From Primorskyibacter aestuariivivens (GTDB taxonomy: Bacteria > Pseudomonadota > Alphaproteobacteria > Rhodobacterales > Rhodobacteraceae): a stretch of DNA of 64,000 nucleotides. Numbering within the stretch: position 1 is the first letter of the stretch; each line of letters opens with the position of its first letter. Positions 26,876-34,751 of this stretch are shown one piece after another. Under the pieces are notes generated by a model, which saw nothing but the letters and a program-made list of their open reading frames with translations, did not search any database and was not told where the DNA came from. The DNA lies in contig NZ_JAQIOZ010000008.1 in the NCBI RefSeq assembly GCF_028023675.1, forward strand, positions 1 to 64,000. Direction: 5' to 3'. Made by a program: the position numbers and the translations under genes.

Positions 26876-28255
26876 CTAGCCGCGAAATCCTTTGAGTGGG
26901 CTGAGCGCCGCGATTTCGCGCAGCTTGGCGCGCACCGCCCAGTCCGGGCCAAATCCGTAGCGCGCCCAACCCAGAGAGTCCATGCGCACCTCGCGTGCTT
27001 CCAACACGCGCCCCATGAGATCCAGCGCTTCGGCCTTGATCATCATCAGCGTGGCCAGAAGCGCGGCGTTTTCATGCTGCGCAGCGGTGTCGATATGCGG
27101 GTTCACAAGGCTCAACGCCAGCTCGGGACGGTCCTGTGTCAGTTCATAAGCCGCCAGCTGCGAGGCGACATAGGCCAGGTGCAGATTGGAGTTGCGCGTA
27201 TTGCTGTAATAGACCCGCGCGGCGGCAAACTCGGCCTTGGCTCGCTGGGGATTGGACAACAGAATCAACCGGCCCATGGCGTAATGGGAAAAGGCGCGGC
27301 GATGATCCTGCCATCCCATGGCCGAGGCCACCTGAAGCGCCTCTGTCGCGGCCTTGCGGCGCGCGGCGGGTTTCGTGCCCGGGCCAAGCGCGGTTTCAAT
27401 GGCGTCGATCCAGACACGCGGCGTGCGGGCAGCGCGGTTCGGGGCAAGCGTGTCGCCGCGCGGATTGATCCGCGACAGGATACCGGGCAGGCGGGCGGCC
27501 ACCTCGGCCCGGGTCATGCCGGACCGCAGCGCCGGGTCATAGGTGGCGCGCAGCACCAGCATGTCGAACCCGGTCAGAACCGTATGCACATTGTCATCGT
27601 TGAACACGGAATCGCTCAGCCGGTACAGGTCATTGAGCGGCCCCAGCGACTGTGCCAGCTCTTCATGCAGGCAATCGCGCATTTCCTGTGGGCTGGAATC
27701 GTTGGGGATAAAGATCGAGATGGTTTCACGTTCGGTGATCCGCGCCCAGTTCAGCGCCTGTGTCCGGCGCAGGCGTTTGTAGTCCGACAGCGAGGTCACA
27801 TTGGGCACAACAAAGCATGCCGCTTGGGGCAGGGCCTTGTGAATGGCTTTGCGGCTGACTGCATGGATCAGGATATTCGCGGATTTGCCGCCCTCGGCCT
27901 GTGCGATCGGGATCTGCGCCTCGGTCCGGAACCGATGCAACAATCGGCGCAAATCGCTGTCCAGCGCGGCGGGCGCGTCGCCGGTCACCCGAACGGTGAT
28001 CGGACCCTCGAAACGCGAGAAGGACGGCAGGGCGCGGCCGCTTTCGAGCTTGAAGCTCAGGTCCAGGAAATCGCGCGCGATGTCCGAATTGGACCGCAGC
28101 GCGGGCGCAGGGCGCGGCACCGCAAAGGTTTTCATCGCGGGCAGGTCGCTGGCGCTGAAACTGGCTGCGCGGGTGGGCGTATCGGCCGGGGTGACCGGCA
28201 TACAGGCGCTCAGCATCAAGTAAAACGGCAAGAGAAATCGTCTGTATTTACGCAT
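26876..28255 (-). CDS. DUF2927 lipoprotein
   Basis: This 459-residue protein has a lipoprotein signal (LPFYLMLSACMPV, modified cysteine near residue 18). Segments RFEGPITVRVTGDA and DCLHEELAQSLGPLNDLYRL mark the DUF2927 domain, and the latter contains an HEE motif like that of minimal metallopeptidases. The C-terminal third is helical and repeat-like. The start is 3 bp after the acetyltransferase stop, so the two are co-transcribed. The function is unknown. Confidence 0.85.
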   Translation of the reverse strand: MRKYRRFLLPFYLMLSACMPVTPADTPTRAASFSASDLPAMKTFAVPRPAPALRSNSDIARDFLDLSFKLESGRALPSFSRFEGPITVRVTGDAPAALDSDLRRLLHRFRTEAQIPIAQAEGGKSANILIHAVSRKAIHKALPQAACFVVPNVTSLSDYKRLRRTQALNWARITERETISIFIPNDSSPQEMRDCLHEELAQSLGPLNDLYRLSDSVFNDDNVHTVLTGFDMLVLRATYDPALRSGMTRAEVAARLPGILSRINPRGDTLAPNRAARTPRVWIDAIETALGPGTKPAARRKAATEALQVASAMGWQDHRRAFSHYAMGRLILLSNPQRAKAEFAAARVYYSNTRNSNLHLAYVASQLAAYELTQDRPELALSLVNPHIDTAAQHENAALLATLMMIKAEALDLMGRVLEAREVRMDSLGWARYGFGPDWAVRAKLREIAALSPLKGFRG

Positions 28256-28258
28256 GGC

Positions 28259-28723
28259 TCAGGCTCTCTGGTACTTGATGAAAGGGGTCAGCACCGCCAC
28301 CCGGTCATAGAGATCCCGGGCCGTATGGTTGAACTCCTGAGTGAGCCAGTAGACAGAAGGCGCGCCATGATCATCAGCGGCCTTGTAGACCGCTTCGATC
28401 AGCTTGCGTCCGACGCCACGCCCGCGCATGTCGGGGGCGGCGTAGAGGTCCTGCAGGTAACAGACCTCTTCCTCTTTCCACCCGTGACGGTGGAACAGGT
28501 AATGCGTCAGGCCGACAAGGCGGCCATCGACCTCGGCGACAAGGGCGTTGAAATCCCGGGGATCATCGCCCAACAGGCGGGAAAACAGCACGTCGTAGAT
28601 GCGGTCCGGAACGGATGTCTCGTAGAAGGCGAGGTAATCGCGCCAGAGGGAAGCCCACTGGTCACGGTCGCTTGCGCGCAAAGTCCGGATGGTAACGGGC
28701 AATCCCGCAGCCGCGTTCGACAT
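28259..28723 (-). CDS. GNAT family N-acetyltransferase
   Basis: This 154-residue protein fits the GNAT fold. It has VTIRTLRASDRDQWASLW at the N-terminus, the acetyl-CoA motif region LYAAPDMRGRGVGRKLIEAV (R/QxxGxG/A as RGRGVG) and a C-terminal YWLTQEFNHTARDLYDRV. The acceptor substrate is not predictable. Its upstream region contains a TATACT -10-like box and a short hairpin in the predicted leader. Confidence 0.9.
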   Translation of the reverse strand: MSNAAAGLPVTIRTLRASDRDQWASLWRDYLAFYETSVPDRIYDVLFSRLLGDDPRDFNALVAEVDGRLVGLTHYLFHRHGWKEEEVCYLQDLYAAPDMRGRGVGRKLIEAVYKAADDHGAPSVYWLTQEFNHTARDLYDRVAVLTPFIKYQRA

Positions 28724-28805
28724 GTTGTTTTTCTTCTGCCTGCTCTCTCAGATGCCTTAAGACATCCTTTAAGGCTTTGTCGCCTTTTGGGAGAGTATAG
28801 GGCAT
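28662..28805 (-). CDS. Possible 47-residue small protein overlapping the acetyltransferase start
   Basis: An ATG at 28805 opens a 47-codon frame that ends at 28662, inside the first codons of the acetyltransferase gene in another frame. The product begins MPYTLPKGDK and continues as a charged amphipathic helix (ALKDVLRHLREQAEEK), which is protein-like. An AGGA lies 10 bp upstream. It could instead be chance in an untranslated leader, and the TATACT box at the same place argues for that. Confidence 0.3.
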   Translation of the reverse strand: MPYTLPKGDKALKDVLRHLREQAEEKQHVERGCGIARYHPDFARKRP

Positions 28806-29057
28806 TGTTGTGTTTTCCTAACCGGGAAATTGCCCGATTTCCGAGCCGCGGCAAAACCGTTGCAATTCAGCCAAATCAAAGGGTTGGCTTGTGGGTAAAT
28901 GAAGCGTGTCACACCAGATATGGGGTGCGCACATGCCGTATTTCATGAGGTGATTTCGCGTAACGTCAAGTGCTGCAATCGCAGATTGAGGCAAGATGCA
29001 TCGTTTCACAGAAGCAGTACCAAGTATCCGTGCCGGTTCGACGCCCCGAAACCGCGC
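28724..29057. other. Leader and promoter region upstream of the acetyltransferase gene
   Basis: This 334-bp gap lies between the MoxR stop and the acetyltransferase start, both minus strand. On the minus strand it shows a TATACT box at 28792-28797 and a GCCTTAA/TTAAGGC hairpin at 28754-28775 in the presumed leader. Apart from the low-confidence small frame at 28662-28805, I see no gene. Confidence 0.45.
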
Positions 29058-29897
29058 CTAACGCCCCCGCCGCGCCATAAAGGCCAGGCGTTCGAACAGA
29101 TGCACGTCCTGTTCGTTCTTCAGGAGTGCTCCGTGTAGCTTGGGCAGCGCATTGGCCCCGTCTCGGCGCAGGTCCTCGGGGTCCATGTCCTCGGCCAGCA
29201 AGAGCTTGAGCCAGTCCAGCACTTCCGAGGTGGAGGGTTTCTTCTTCAACCCCGATTGCTCGCGGATCTCGTAGAACTGGGTCAGCGCCACGGTGAGCAG
29301 CTCGCCCTTGATGCCGGGATGATGCACTTCGACAATCTTGCGCATGGTGTCGGTGTCCGGGAAGCGGATGTAATGAAAGAAACAGCGGCGCAGGAATGCG
29401 TCGGGCAGTTCCTTTTCATTGTTCGATGTGATGATCACGATGGGGCGGTGGCGCGCCTTGATCGTTTCGCCGGTCTCGTAGACATGGAATTCCATCTTGT
29501 CCAACTCCTGCAACAGGTCGTTGGGGAATTCGATATCGGCCTTGTCGATCTCGTCGATCAACAACACCACCTTTTCATCCGCATCAAAGGCCTGCCACAG
29601 CTTGCCCTTGCGAATGTAGTTCCTGACGTCATGCACACGCTCTTCGCCCAGCTGGCTGTCGCGCAACCGGCTCACCGCGTCATATTCATAGAGACCCTGC
29701 TGCGCCTTGGTGGTGGATTTGATGTTCCATTCGATCATCGGCACGCCCAGCGCCTCGGCCACCTGCCGCGCGAGCTCGGTCTTACCGGTGCCCGGCTCGC
29801 CCTTGACCAGAAGCGGGCGCTCCAGCGTCACGGCGGCATTCACCGCCATGGTCAGGTCATCGGTGGCGACATAGGTTTCGGTGCCCTGGAACTTCAT
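29058..29897 (-). CDS. MoxR family AAA+ ATPase
   Basis: This 279-residue ATPase has Walker A GEPGTGKTE, Walker B VVLLIDEIDKADIEF, sensor 1 IITSNNEKELPDAF and FLRRCFFHYIRFP. This is the branch that pairs with CoxE-like VWA proteins in assembly of metal cofactors such as the Mo-Cu site of CO dehydrogenase; no such enzyme is encoded here. A CoxE-like VWA gene is 2.4 kb downstream on the same strand. The start follows AGAGGCAGAG. Confidence 0.93.
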   Translation of the reverse strand: MKFQGTETYVATDDLTMAVNAAVTLERPLLVKGEPGTGKTELARQVAEALGVPMIEWNIKSTTKAQQGLYEYDAVSRLRDSQLGEERVHDVRNYIRKGKLWQAFDADEKVVLLIDEIDKADIEFPNDLLQELDKMEFHVYETGETIKARHRPIVIITSNNEKELPDAFLRRCFFHYIRFPDTDTMRKIVEVHHPGIKGELLTVALTQFYEIREQSGLKKKPSTSEVLDWLKLLLAEDMDPEDLRRDGANALPKLHGALLKNEQDVHLFERLAFMARRGR

Positions 29898-30076
29898 CTC
29901 TGCCTCTTGATCTGCCTCATGGCGCGGACCCTATCTGTCTGATTTATTCACCACAATCCAGCGCTTTGTGTAGTGACATTCCCATGCGTTGGGTTTATGC
30001 GGTGCGCGAGGGGTCGCAGGGCAGAAGGAGTTCAAAATTGATTTCATCTGAGCCCGGCAAGGAAAAGGGAGCGGAG

Positions 30077-30499
30077 ATGAAACAGGAAGTGTTTCTACCG
30101 GAAGATTATCGTCCCGCCGAGGACGAACCATTCATGAATGACCGCCAGCTTGAGTATTTCAGACGCAAGCTCATCGCGTGGAAGGCGGATTTGCTCGACG
30201 ATACGCGCGACACGCTTGAAGGGCTGCAGGAAAGCACCCGCAACATCCCCGATGTGGCCGACCGAGCCAGCGAAGAGACCGACCGCGCATTGGAGCTGCG
30301 CACCCGGGATCGTCAACGGAAACTGGTGGCCAAGATCAATTCGGCCCTGCGCCGCATCGACGAGGGCGAGTATGGGTATTGCGAAGTGACCGGTGAGCCG
30401 ATTTCGCTCAAGCGTCTGGATGCGCGTCCCATCGCCACCATGAGCCTTGAGGCTCAGGAACGCCACGAGCGCCGCGAGAAAGTGCATCGCGACGACTGA
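30077..30499 (+). CDS. dksA: RNA polymerase-binding transcription factor DksA
   Basis: This 140-residue protein binds the RNA polymerase secondary channel and works with ppGpp. The coiled-coil (FMNDRQLEYFRRKLIAWKAD and later heptads) is intact, as is the ELRTRDRQRKL stretch. The zinc-finger region reads YGYCEVTGEPISLKRLDARP: only the first of four cysteines is kept. That single-Cys form is known in Rhodobacter sphaeroides DksA, which is functional. The ATG at 30077 has GGGAGCGGAG upstream; the frame open before it is leader. Confidence 0.93.
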   Translation: MKQEVFLPEDYRPAEDEPFMNDRQLEYFRRKLIAWKADLLDDTRDTLEGLQESTRNIPDVADRASEETDRALELRTRDRQRKLVAKINSALRRIDEGEYGYCEVTGEPISLKRLDARPIATMSLEAQERHERREKVHRDD

Positions 30500-30540
30500 G
30501 GTCCCATGACGGGTGCGGCCACGCGCCGCGAGAGATTGGA

Positions 30541-30570
30541 GACGCCGGGGCTTTTGCTCCGGCGTTTTTT
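30541..30570 (+). terminator. Rho-independent terminator of dksA
   Basis: ACGCCGG pairs with CCGGCGT around a GGCTTTTGCT loop region and is followed by a run of T at 30564-30570. It separates dksA from the FAD hydroxylase gene, which starts 18 bp later. Confidence 0.88.
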
Positions 30571-30587
30571 GTTGAAGGTGACGCGCG

Positions 30588-31763
30588 ATGAGTCTTCTTG
30601 GTTTGGATATCTGCGTCATTGGCGGTGGCATTGGCGGTCTGGCGGCAGCGCTGACCCTGTCGGCGCGCGGCGCGCAGGTCACCGTGCTGGAGCAGGCCGA
30701 GGCGATCCGCGAAGTCGGTGCCGGTCTTCAGATCAGCCCCAACGGCCTGCGCGTGATCGAGGCGTTGGGCCTGCGCGAGGATCTGGCCGCGCGTTCGGTC
30801 CGGGGACGGACGGTTTCGCTGCGCAATCACCGCAACGGGGCCGAGGTGGCGCGGCTGGATCTGTACCGGTTGCCGCCGGATCAAGGCTATTTCTTTGTCC
30901 ATCGTGCCGACCTGATCGACATACTTTACACCGCCGCGCAGGCGCAGGGCGTCAAGATCCGCCTGCTGCAAAGGGTCGATCACGTGATGCCCGGGCCGCG
31001 CCCCTCCGTCGTGTTGCAAAACGGTGATCACCGCGGGGCCGCGCTGGTCATTGGTGCCGATGGTCTGCATTCGAAACTGCGCACCGCGTTGAACGGTGTG
31101 GCCGCGCCCGGCTTTACCGGTCAGGTCGCCTGGCGTGCCGTCATTCCCAATGTCACGGGGCAGGGGGCGGAGGCGCAGGTGCATATGGGGCCGGGGCGGC
31201 ATCTGGTCTGTTACCCGATGCGGGACGGCTCCATCATGAACCTCGTCGCGGCGCAGGAACGTCATGCCTGGGTTGATGAGGGCTGGCATCACGAGGATGA
31301 TCCCGCCAACCTGCGCGCGGCTTTCGCCGGTTTCGGCCCGCAGGTGCGGCAGATGCTGAACGCCGTTGAGACCGTGAATCTCTGGGGGCTCTTTCGCCAT
31401 CCGGTTGCCGCGCGCTGGCAGGACGGGACCTGCGCCCTCTTGGGCGATGCGGCGCATCCGACGCTGCCCTTCATGGCGCAGGGCGCGAATATGGCGCTGG
31501 AGGATGCCTGGGCGCTGGCCGACTGTCTGGCCAGCCATGACGATCCGGCGGCGGGGCTTGCCGCCTATGAGGCCGCGCGCCGTCCCCGCTGTCAAAAGGT
31601 GGTCGCAACGGCGACGGGCAATGCGTGGAAATACCATCTGCGGCCCGGCCCGTTTCGTTTTGCCGCGCATGCCGCCCTCCGGCTTGGGGCGCGCATTGCC
31701 CCGGACCGGCTGCTGGGACAGTTCGACTGGCTTTACGGCTATGACGTGACGCGCGCGCTTTAG
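30588..31763 (+). CDS. FAD-dependent monooxygenase, salicylate hydroxylase-like
   Basis: This 391-residue class A flavoprotein hydroxylase has the N-terminal dinucleotide site VIGGGIGGLAAALTL, a DG motif (VIGADGLHSKLR), and the second FAD site GDAAHPTLPFMAQGANMALEDA. Those are characteristic of single-component aromatic hydroxylases such as salicylate 1-monooxygenase and 3-hydroxybenzoate hydroxylases; the substrate is open. It converges with the acyl-CoA synthetase gene, and their ends overlap by 4 bp. Confidence 0.9.
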   Translation: MSLLGLDICVIGGGIGGLAAALTLSARGAQVTVLEQAEAIREVGAGLQISPNGLRVIEALGLREDLAARSVRGRTVSLRNHRNGAEVARLDLYRLPPDQGYFFVHRADLIDILYTAAQAQGVKIRLLQRVDHVMPGPRPSVVLQNGDHRGAALVIGADGLHSKLRTALNGVAAPGFTGQVAWRAVIPNVTGQGAEAQVHMGPGRHLVCYPMRDGSIMNLVAAQERHAWVDEGWHHEDDPANLRAAFAGFGPQVRQMLNAVETVNLWGLFRHPVAARWQDGTCALLGDAAHPTLPFMAQGANMALEDAWALADCLASHDDPAAGLAAYEAARRPRCQKVVATATGNAWKYHLRPGPFRFAAHAALRLGARIAPDRLLGQFDWLYGYDVTRAL

Positions 31764-33265
31764 GCGCGGAACCCGTCCCGCAACGCGCGGCGCGACAGTT
31801 TGCCATTCGGCCCGGTGGGCAGGGTTTGCAGACGCCGGTAGAGCCGGGGTTGCTTGTAGCGCGCGAGCCTGGCCTCGGCCTGCCCGGCCAAGGCCGCGTC
31901 AAGATCCTGATCGGCGGTGTAGAAGGCCGCGATCACGCGCGTATCTGCCTTGATCTCTACATCCGTCACGGCAATCCCGGTCAGGCCCGCCACATCATGC
32001 AGCGCATGCTCTACCTCTTGCGGCCACACGCGGAAACCGCCCGCATTCATCATGTCATCGGCCCGGCCCAGATAGGCGATCTGCCCGTCCCCCTCCATGC
32101 GGCCCAGATCACCGGTGTGGAACCAGCCATCGTAGCGCTTTGCGGCGGTGGCCTCGGGGGCGTGCAGATATTCCAGCATCAGGCCCGGATCGCTGTCGGC
32201 GATGCAAATCTCGCCCTCCTGTCCAATCTCCACGATGCCATCTTCGTCCCGAATGGCGATCTTGCGGCCCTGTTGCGGCCGCCCCAGCATGCCGGGGCGC
32301 GCGGGGATGCCGGGGCTGGCCGAGATGAAGGTCGAGCATTCCGACATGCCATAGGCCTCGTAAATCTCGGTGCCGGTGGCGTCGCGCCAGGCGTCGCGCA
32401 AACGTTCGGGCAGCTTTTCTCCGGCGGCCAGCGCGTGGCGCAGTTTCGGCAGGGACAATGCGGGAGCCGTCAGAAGCTTGCGAAACACGCCCGGCGCGGC
32501 GGCAAAGAGCGTGGCGTCATGGCGTTTGAGCAAGAGCGGCAGCATCATCGGATCGGTGCCCGGCGCGGGGATCAGCGCGGTGGCCCCCGCCGCCCATGGG
32601 TCCATCAGCCCGGTGCCCAGCGTGAAGGTCCAGTTGAACGCGCCCGCATGCAGCACCCTGTCGCTTGCGCGCAGCTCATACCAGCCCTCGACCATCATCT
32701 GCCGCGCCCATATCGCGCGATGGGCATGCACCACGGCGCGGGGCGTGCCCGAGGTGCCGGAGGTAAAGATGATATAGGCCGGGCGATCCGGGTCCCCCAT
32801 GGCGTAGTCCGCGGGGGGCAGCGTGGCCATGTCATGCAGCTCCTGTGCGGGCAGCATCGGCACATCCGTCTCGGCGCAGGACACCTCCGGATCGCGCAGG
32901 ATCAAAGCGGGGTCGAGGATGTCGATCTGTTTCGCTGTCTCGGGCGCGGAGAGCTGGGCCGAGGTGGGCACCGGGACCAGCCCGGCGGCGATTGAGCCAA
33001 GGTAAGCCAGCGGGAAATCGACAGTGTTGCCCAGCCGCATGAGCACCCGGTCACCGGGGGCCAGCCCCCGCGCCAGAAGCCCGGTGGCGATGCCGCGCAC
33101 GGCTGATTCCAGGCGCGCGAAACTCCAGCGTTCGGCGCGCGCCGGTCCCAGCACGGCCAGCGCCACCTTGTCCGGCATATCCTGCGCATGGCGCAATACA
33201 TGCGCGGCAAGATTGAAGGTCGCGGGGCAGGGGGGTGGCGGGCCTTGGTCGAAGAGCGCGTGCAT
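31760..33265 (-). CDS. AMP-binding (acyl-CoA synthetase-like) enzyme
   Basis: This protein of about 501 residues belongs to the class I adenylate-forming family. The P-loop is FTSGTSGTPRAV, the A5 region is YEAYGMSECSTF, the A7 region is WFHTGDLGRM, and the hinge with catalytic lysine is PTGPNGKLSRRAL near the C-terminus. It should activate a carboxylic acid as an acyl-adenylate and then a thioester. The ATG at 33265 is used; a GTG five codons upstream (33280) is an alternative, and neither has a strong ribosome site. The neighbouring hydroxylase suggests an aromatic acid, but this is only inference. Confidence 0.85.
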   Translation of the reverse strand: MHALFDQGPPPPCPATFNLAAHVLRHAQDMPDKVALAVLGPARAERWSFARLESAVRGIATGLLARGLAPGDRVLMRLGNTVDFPLAYLGSIAAGLVPVPTSAQLSAPETAKQIDILDPALILRDPEVSCAETDVPMLPAQELHDMATLPPADYAMGDPDRPAYIIFTSGTSGTPRAVVHAHRAIWARQMMVEGWYELRASDRVLHAGAFNWTFTLGTGLMDPWAAGATALIPAPGTDPMMLPLLLKRHDATLFAAAPGVFRKLLTAPALSLPKLRHALAAGEKLPERLRDAWRDATGTEIYEAYGMSECSTFISASPGIPARPGMLGRPQQGRKIAIRDEDGIVEIGQEGEICIADSDPGLMLEYLHAPEATAAKRYDGWFHTGDLGRMEGDGQIAYLGRADDMMNAGGFRVWPQEVEHALHDVAGLTGIAVTDVEIKADTRVIAAFYTADQDLDAALAGQAEARLARYKQPRLYRRLQTLPTGPNGKLSRRALRDGFRA

Positions 33266-33356
33266 GGATATCCGGGTCACTGATCGTGGGGCTGCCCCGG
33301 GATAGGAGCGCGCGCGCAGAGTTGCAAGCCCGACGCCCGCTGCCTATAGCAGTGCC

Positions 33357-33983
33357 ATGACCCAGAAAGACCCCAGACACTTGATCCGGATCGCCCGCGA
33401 CGGCGGCGATGAGCCCGGCGCGGCCGAACCGCTCGACCTTGGCGCGCGCGTGCGCGAGTTGCGCAAGGAAAAGGGTTGGACGCTGGAACAGGCGGCCAAA
33501 CAGGCGGGGTTGGCGCGCTCCACTCTGTCCAAGATCGAAAACGGCCAGATGTCACCCACCTATGAGGCGCTCAAGAAACTGGCGGTCGGGCTGGCGATTT
33601 CGGTGCCGCAGCTCTTTACCGCGCCGCAGCGTGAAAAGATCAATGGCCGGCTTGCCGTGACCCGCTCGGGCGAGGGCGCGGCCCATGCCACGGTGACGTA
33701 TGAGCATGAATTGCTGGGCGATGCGCTGACCAAGAAACAGATGCTGCCCTACCGTGCGCGGGTGCGCGCCCGGTCGATGGAAGAGTTTGACGGCTGGGTG
33801 CGCCATGACGGCGAAGAGTTTCTCTATGTGCTGACCGGGATCGTCAAACTCTACACCGAGTTCTACGAACCGATCGAGCTGCGCAGGGGTGACAGCGCCT
33901 ATTACGACGCGACGATGGGTCATAACGTGATTTCGGTCAGCGAGGATGACGCCACGATCCTGTGGGTCACCTCGCTGACCTGA
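33357..33983 (+). CDS. XRE-family regulator with C-terminal cupin
   Basis: This 208-residue protein has an N-terminal helix-turn-helix of the XRE type (GWTLEQAAKQAGLARSTLSKI, about residues 40-60) and a C-terminal cupin domain (HDGEEFLYVLTG and GDSAYYDATMGHNV). Proteins of this layout sense small metabolites and often control nearby enzyme genes. It is divergent from the AMP-binding enzyme gene, 91 bp away, so that gene is the likely target. Confidence 0.9.
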   Translation: MTQKDPRHLIRIARDGGDEPGAAEPLDLGARVRELRKEKGWTLEQAAKQAGLARSTLSKIENGQMSPTYEALKKLAVGLAISVPQLFTAPQREKINGRLAVTRSGEGAAHATVTYEHELLGDALTKKQMLPYRARVRARSMEEFDGWVRHDGEEFLYVLTGIVKLYTEFYEPIELRRGDSAYYDATMGHNVISVSEDDATILWVTSLT

Positions 33984-33985
33984 CG

Positions 33986-34086
33986 CCTTCCGGCTATCTG
34001 CAACACCCATTCACGCGCCCCGCGGCCAGGGTGCGAGCCGCGTGGGTTGGAGAAGTTGAGTGTAAAGGGAGGAGACCGCCGGAAGG
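33986..34086. repeat. 101-bp element bounded by 9-bp inverted repeats
   Basis: CCTTCCGGC at 33986-33994 matches GCCGGAAGG at 34078-34086 as an inverted pair enclosing 83 bp, with an internal CACGCG/CGCGTG pair. It lies between convergent genes. It may be a folded terminator region or a small palindromic element. No target-site duplication was seen. Confidence 0.35.
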
Positions 34087-34103
34087 TCGTGTCTGGGGAC
34101 GGT

Positions 34104-34337
34104 TCAGCCCGCCTGAAGCTCGCTGGCCTGACGTGCCAGGCCCTGAATGAATGCCCAGTCACGCAATTCCTCTTCCGCTTCCATCGGGGTCAGGTCATGC
34201 TGACGCGCCAGATGCGCGGCGACAATGTCGGGAGATGGCGGAGTATCGCCGATCACCGATTTGTCGATCAGGGGAAAACGGGATTTCAGCTGATGAAAGC
34301 TGTCACTCCAGTTGGCGGTAATGTCGGTCCAGTTCAT
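34104..34337 (-). CDS. Small CsbD-like hypothetical protein
   Basis: This 77-residue protein begins MNWTDITANWSDSF, which resembles the MNWD-I-GNW opening of CsbD-like stress proteins, then diverges into a helical acidic region (LTPMEAEEELRDWAFIQG). The ATG at 34337 is preferred over an upstream ATG at 34388 because the extra residues are not conserved in character. The function is unknown, and the CsbD link is weak. Confidence 0.6.
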   Translation of the reverse strand: MNWTDITANWSDSFHQLKSRFPLIDKSVIGDTPPSPDIVAAHLARQHDLTPMEAEEELRDWAFIQGLARQASELQAG

Positions 34338-34515
34338 TTTTGGCGTCCCTGTTGAAGAGCGCCCCTCGCTCACAAATTCTAGCATCAACCAGCTTTGTCA
34401 CGAAAACGTTAAAACGTCGCGGGACCAAAGTCGCATGTTTTCGCTCACGCCTGCGATGCCGGGCCAAGAGGGGCATGGCGCGCATTGCGGCATGCCCCCG
34501 TTCCAGATCGTGGTG

Positions 34516-34635
34516 CTAAAGCGCTGTTTTCACGACAACCTTGGTGGCCTTGACCGGCACCTTGACCGCCGTTTTGGCCACTCCGCAGGCGCTCAGGCCC
34601 GCCAGGAGCACGAGAAGGGGGAACACGCGCTTCAC
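34516..34635 (-). CDS. 39-residue lipoprotein, second of an entericidin-like pair
   Basis: The gene starts with GTG at 34635 and encodes a signal with the lipobox LSAC and a short Lys/Val-rich tail (KTAVKVPVKATKVVVKTAL). Mature length would be only 23 residues. The GTG overlaps the TGA of the entericidin-like gene, so translation is coupled. It is basic and amphipathic, as in small membrane-active lipopeptides. Whether it is toxic is not known. Confidence 0.65.
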   Translation of the reverse strand: MKRVFPLLVLLAGLSACGVAKTAVKVPVKATKVVVKTAL

Positions 34636-34751
34636 AGCCAGTTGCGCACGGTGCGCGAGCCGTCCTGAATATCGCGTCCGATTCCCTCGACCGTGCCGCA
34701 GGCGCCAAGAAGCGCAAGAAGCACCAACATTGCTGCAAGCCGGATCTTCAT
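34632..34751 (-). CDS. Entericidin A/B family lipoprotein
   Basis: This 39-residue lipoprotein precursor has a signal ending LLGAC and a mature part CGTVEGIGRDIQDGSRTV. It matches the entericidin pattern C-x-T-x-x-G-x-G-x-D-I-x-x-G. In enteric bacteria EcnA and EcnB are an antidote and a bacteriolytic lipoprotein. The ATG at 34751 overlaps the stop of the peptide-binding protein gene, and the stop overlaps the next mini-gene, so three genes are strung without gaps. Confidence 0.8.
   Translation of the reverse strand: MKIRLAAMLVLLALLGACGTVEGIGRDIQDGSRTVRNWL

Noticed and set aside
29966-30076. Longer N-terminus for DksA
   Set aside because: The upstream codons lack DksA-like sequence, and the ATG at 30077 has a good ribosome site.
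33986-34086. Insertion sequence
   Set aside because: The element is only about 100 bp, with no transposase frame and no target duplication.
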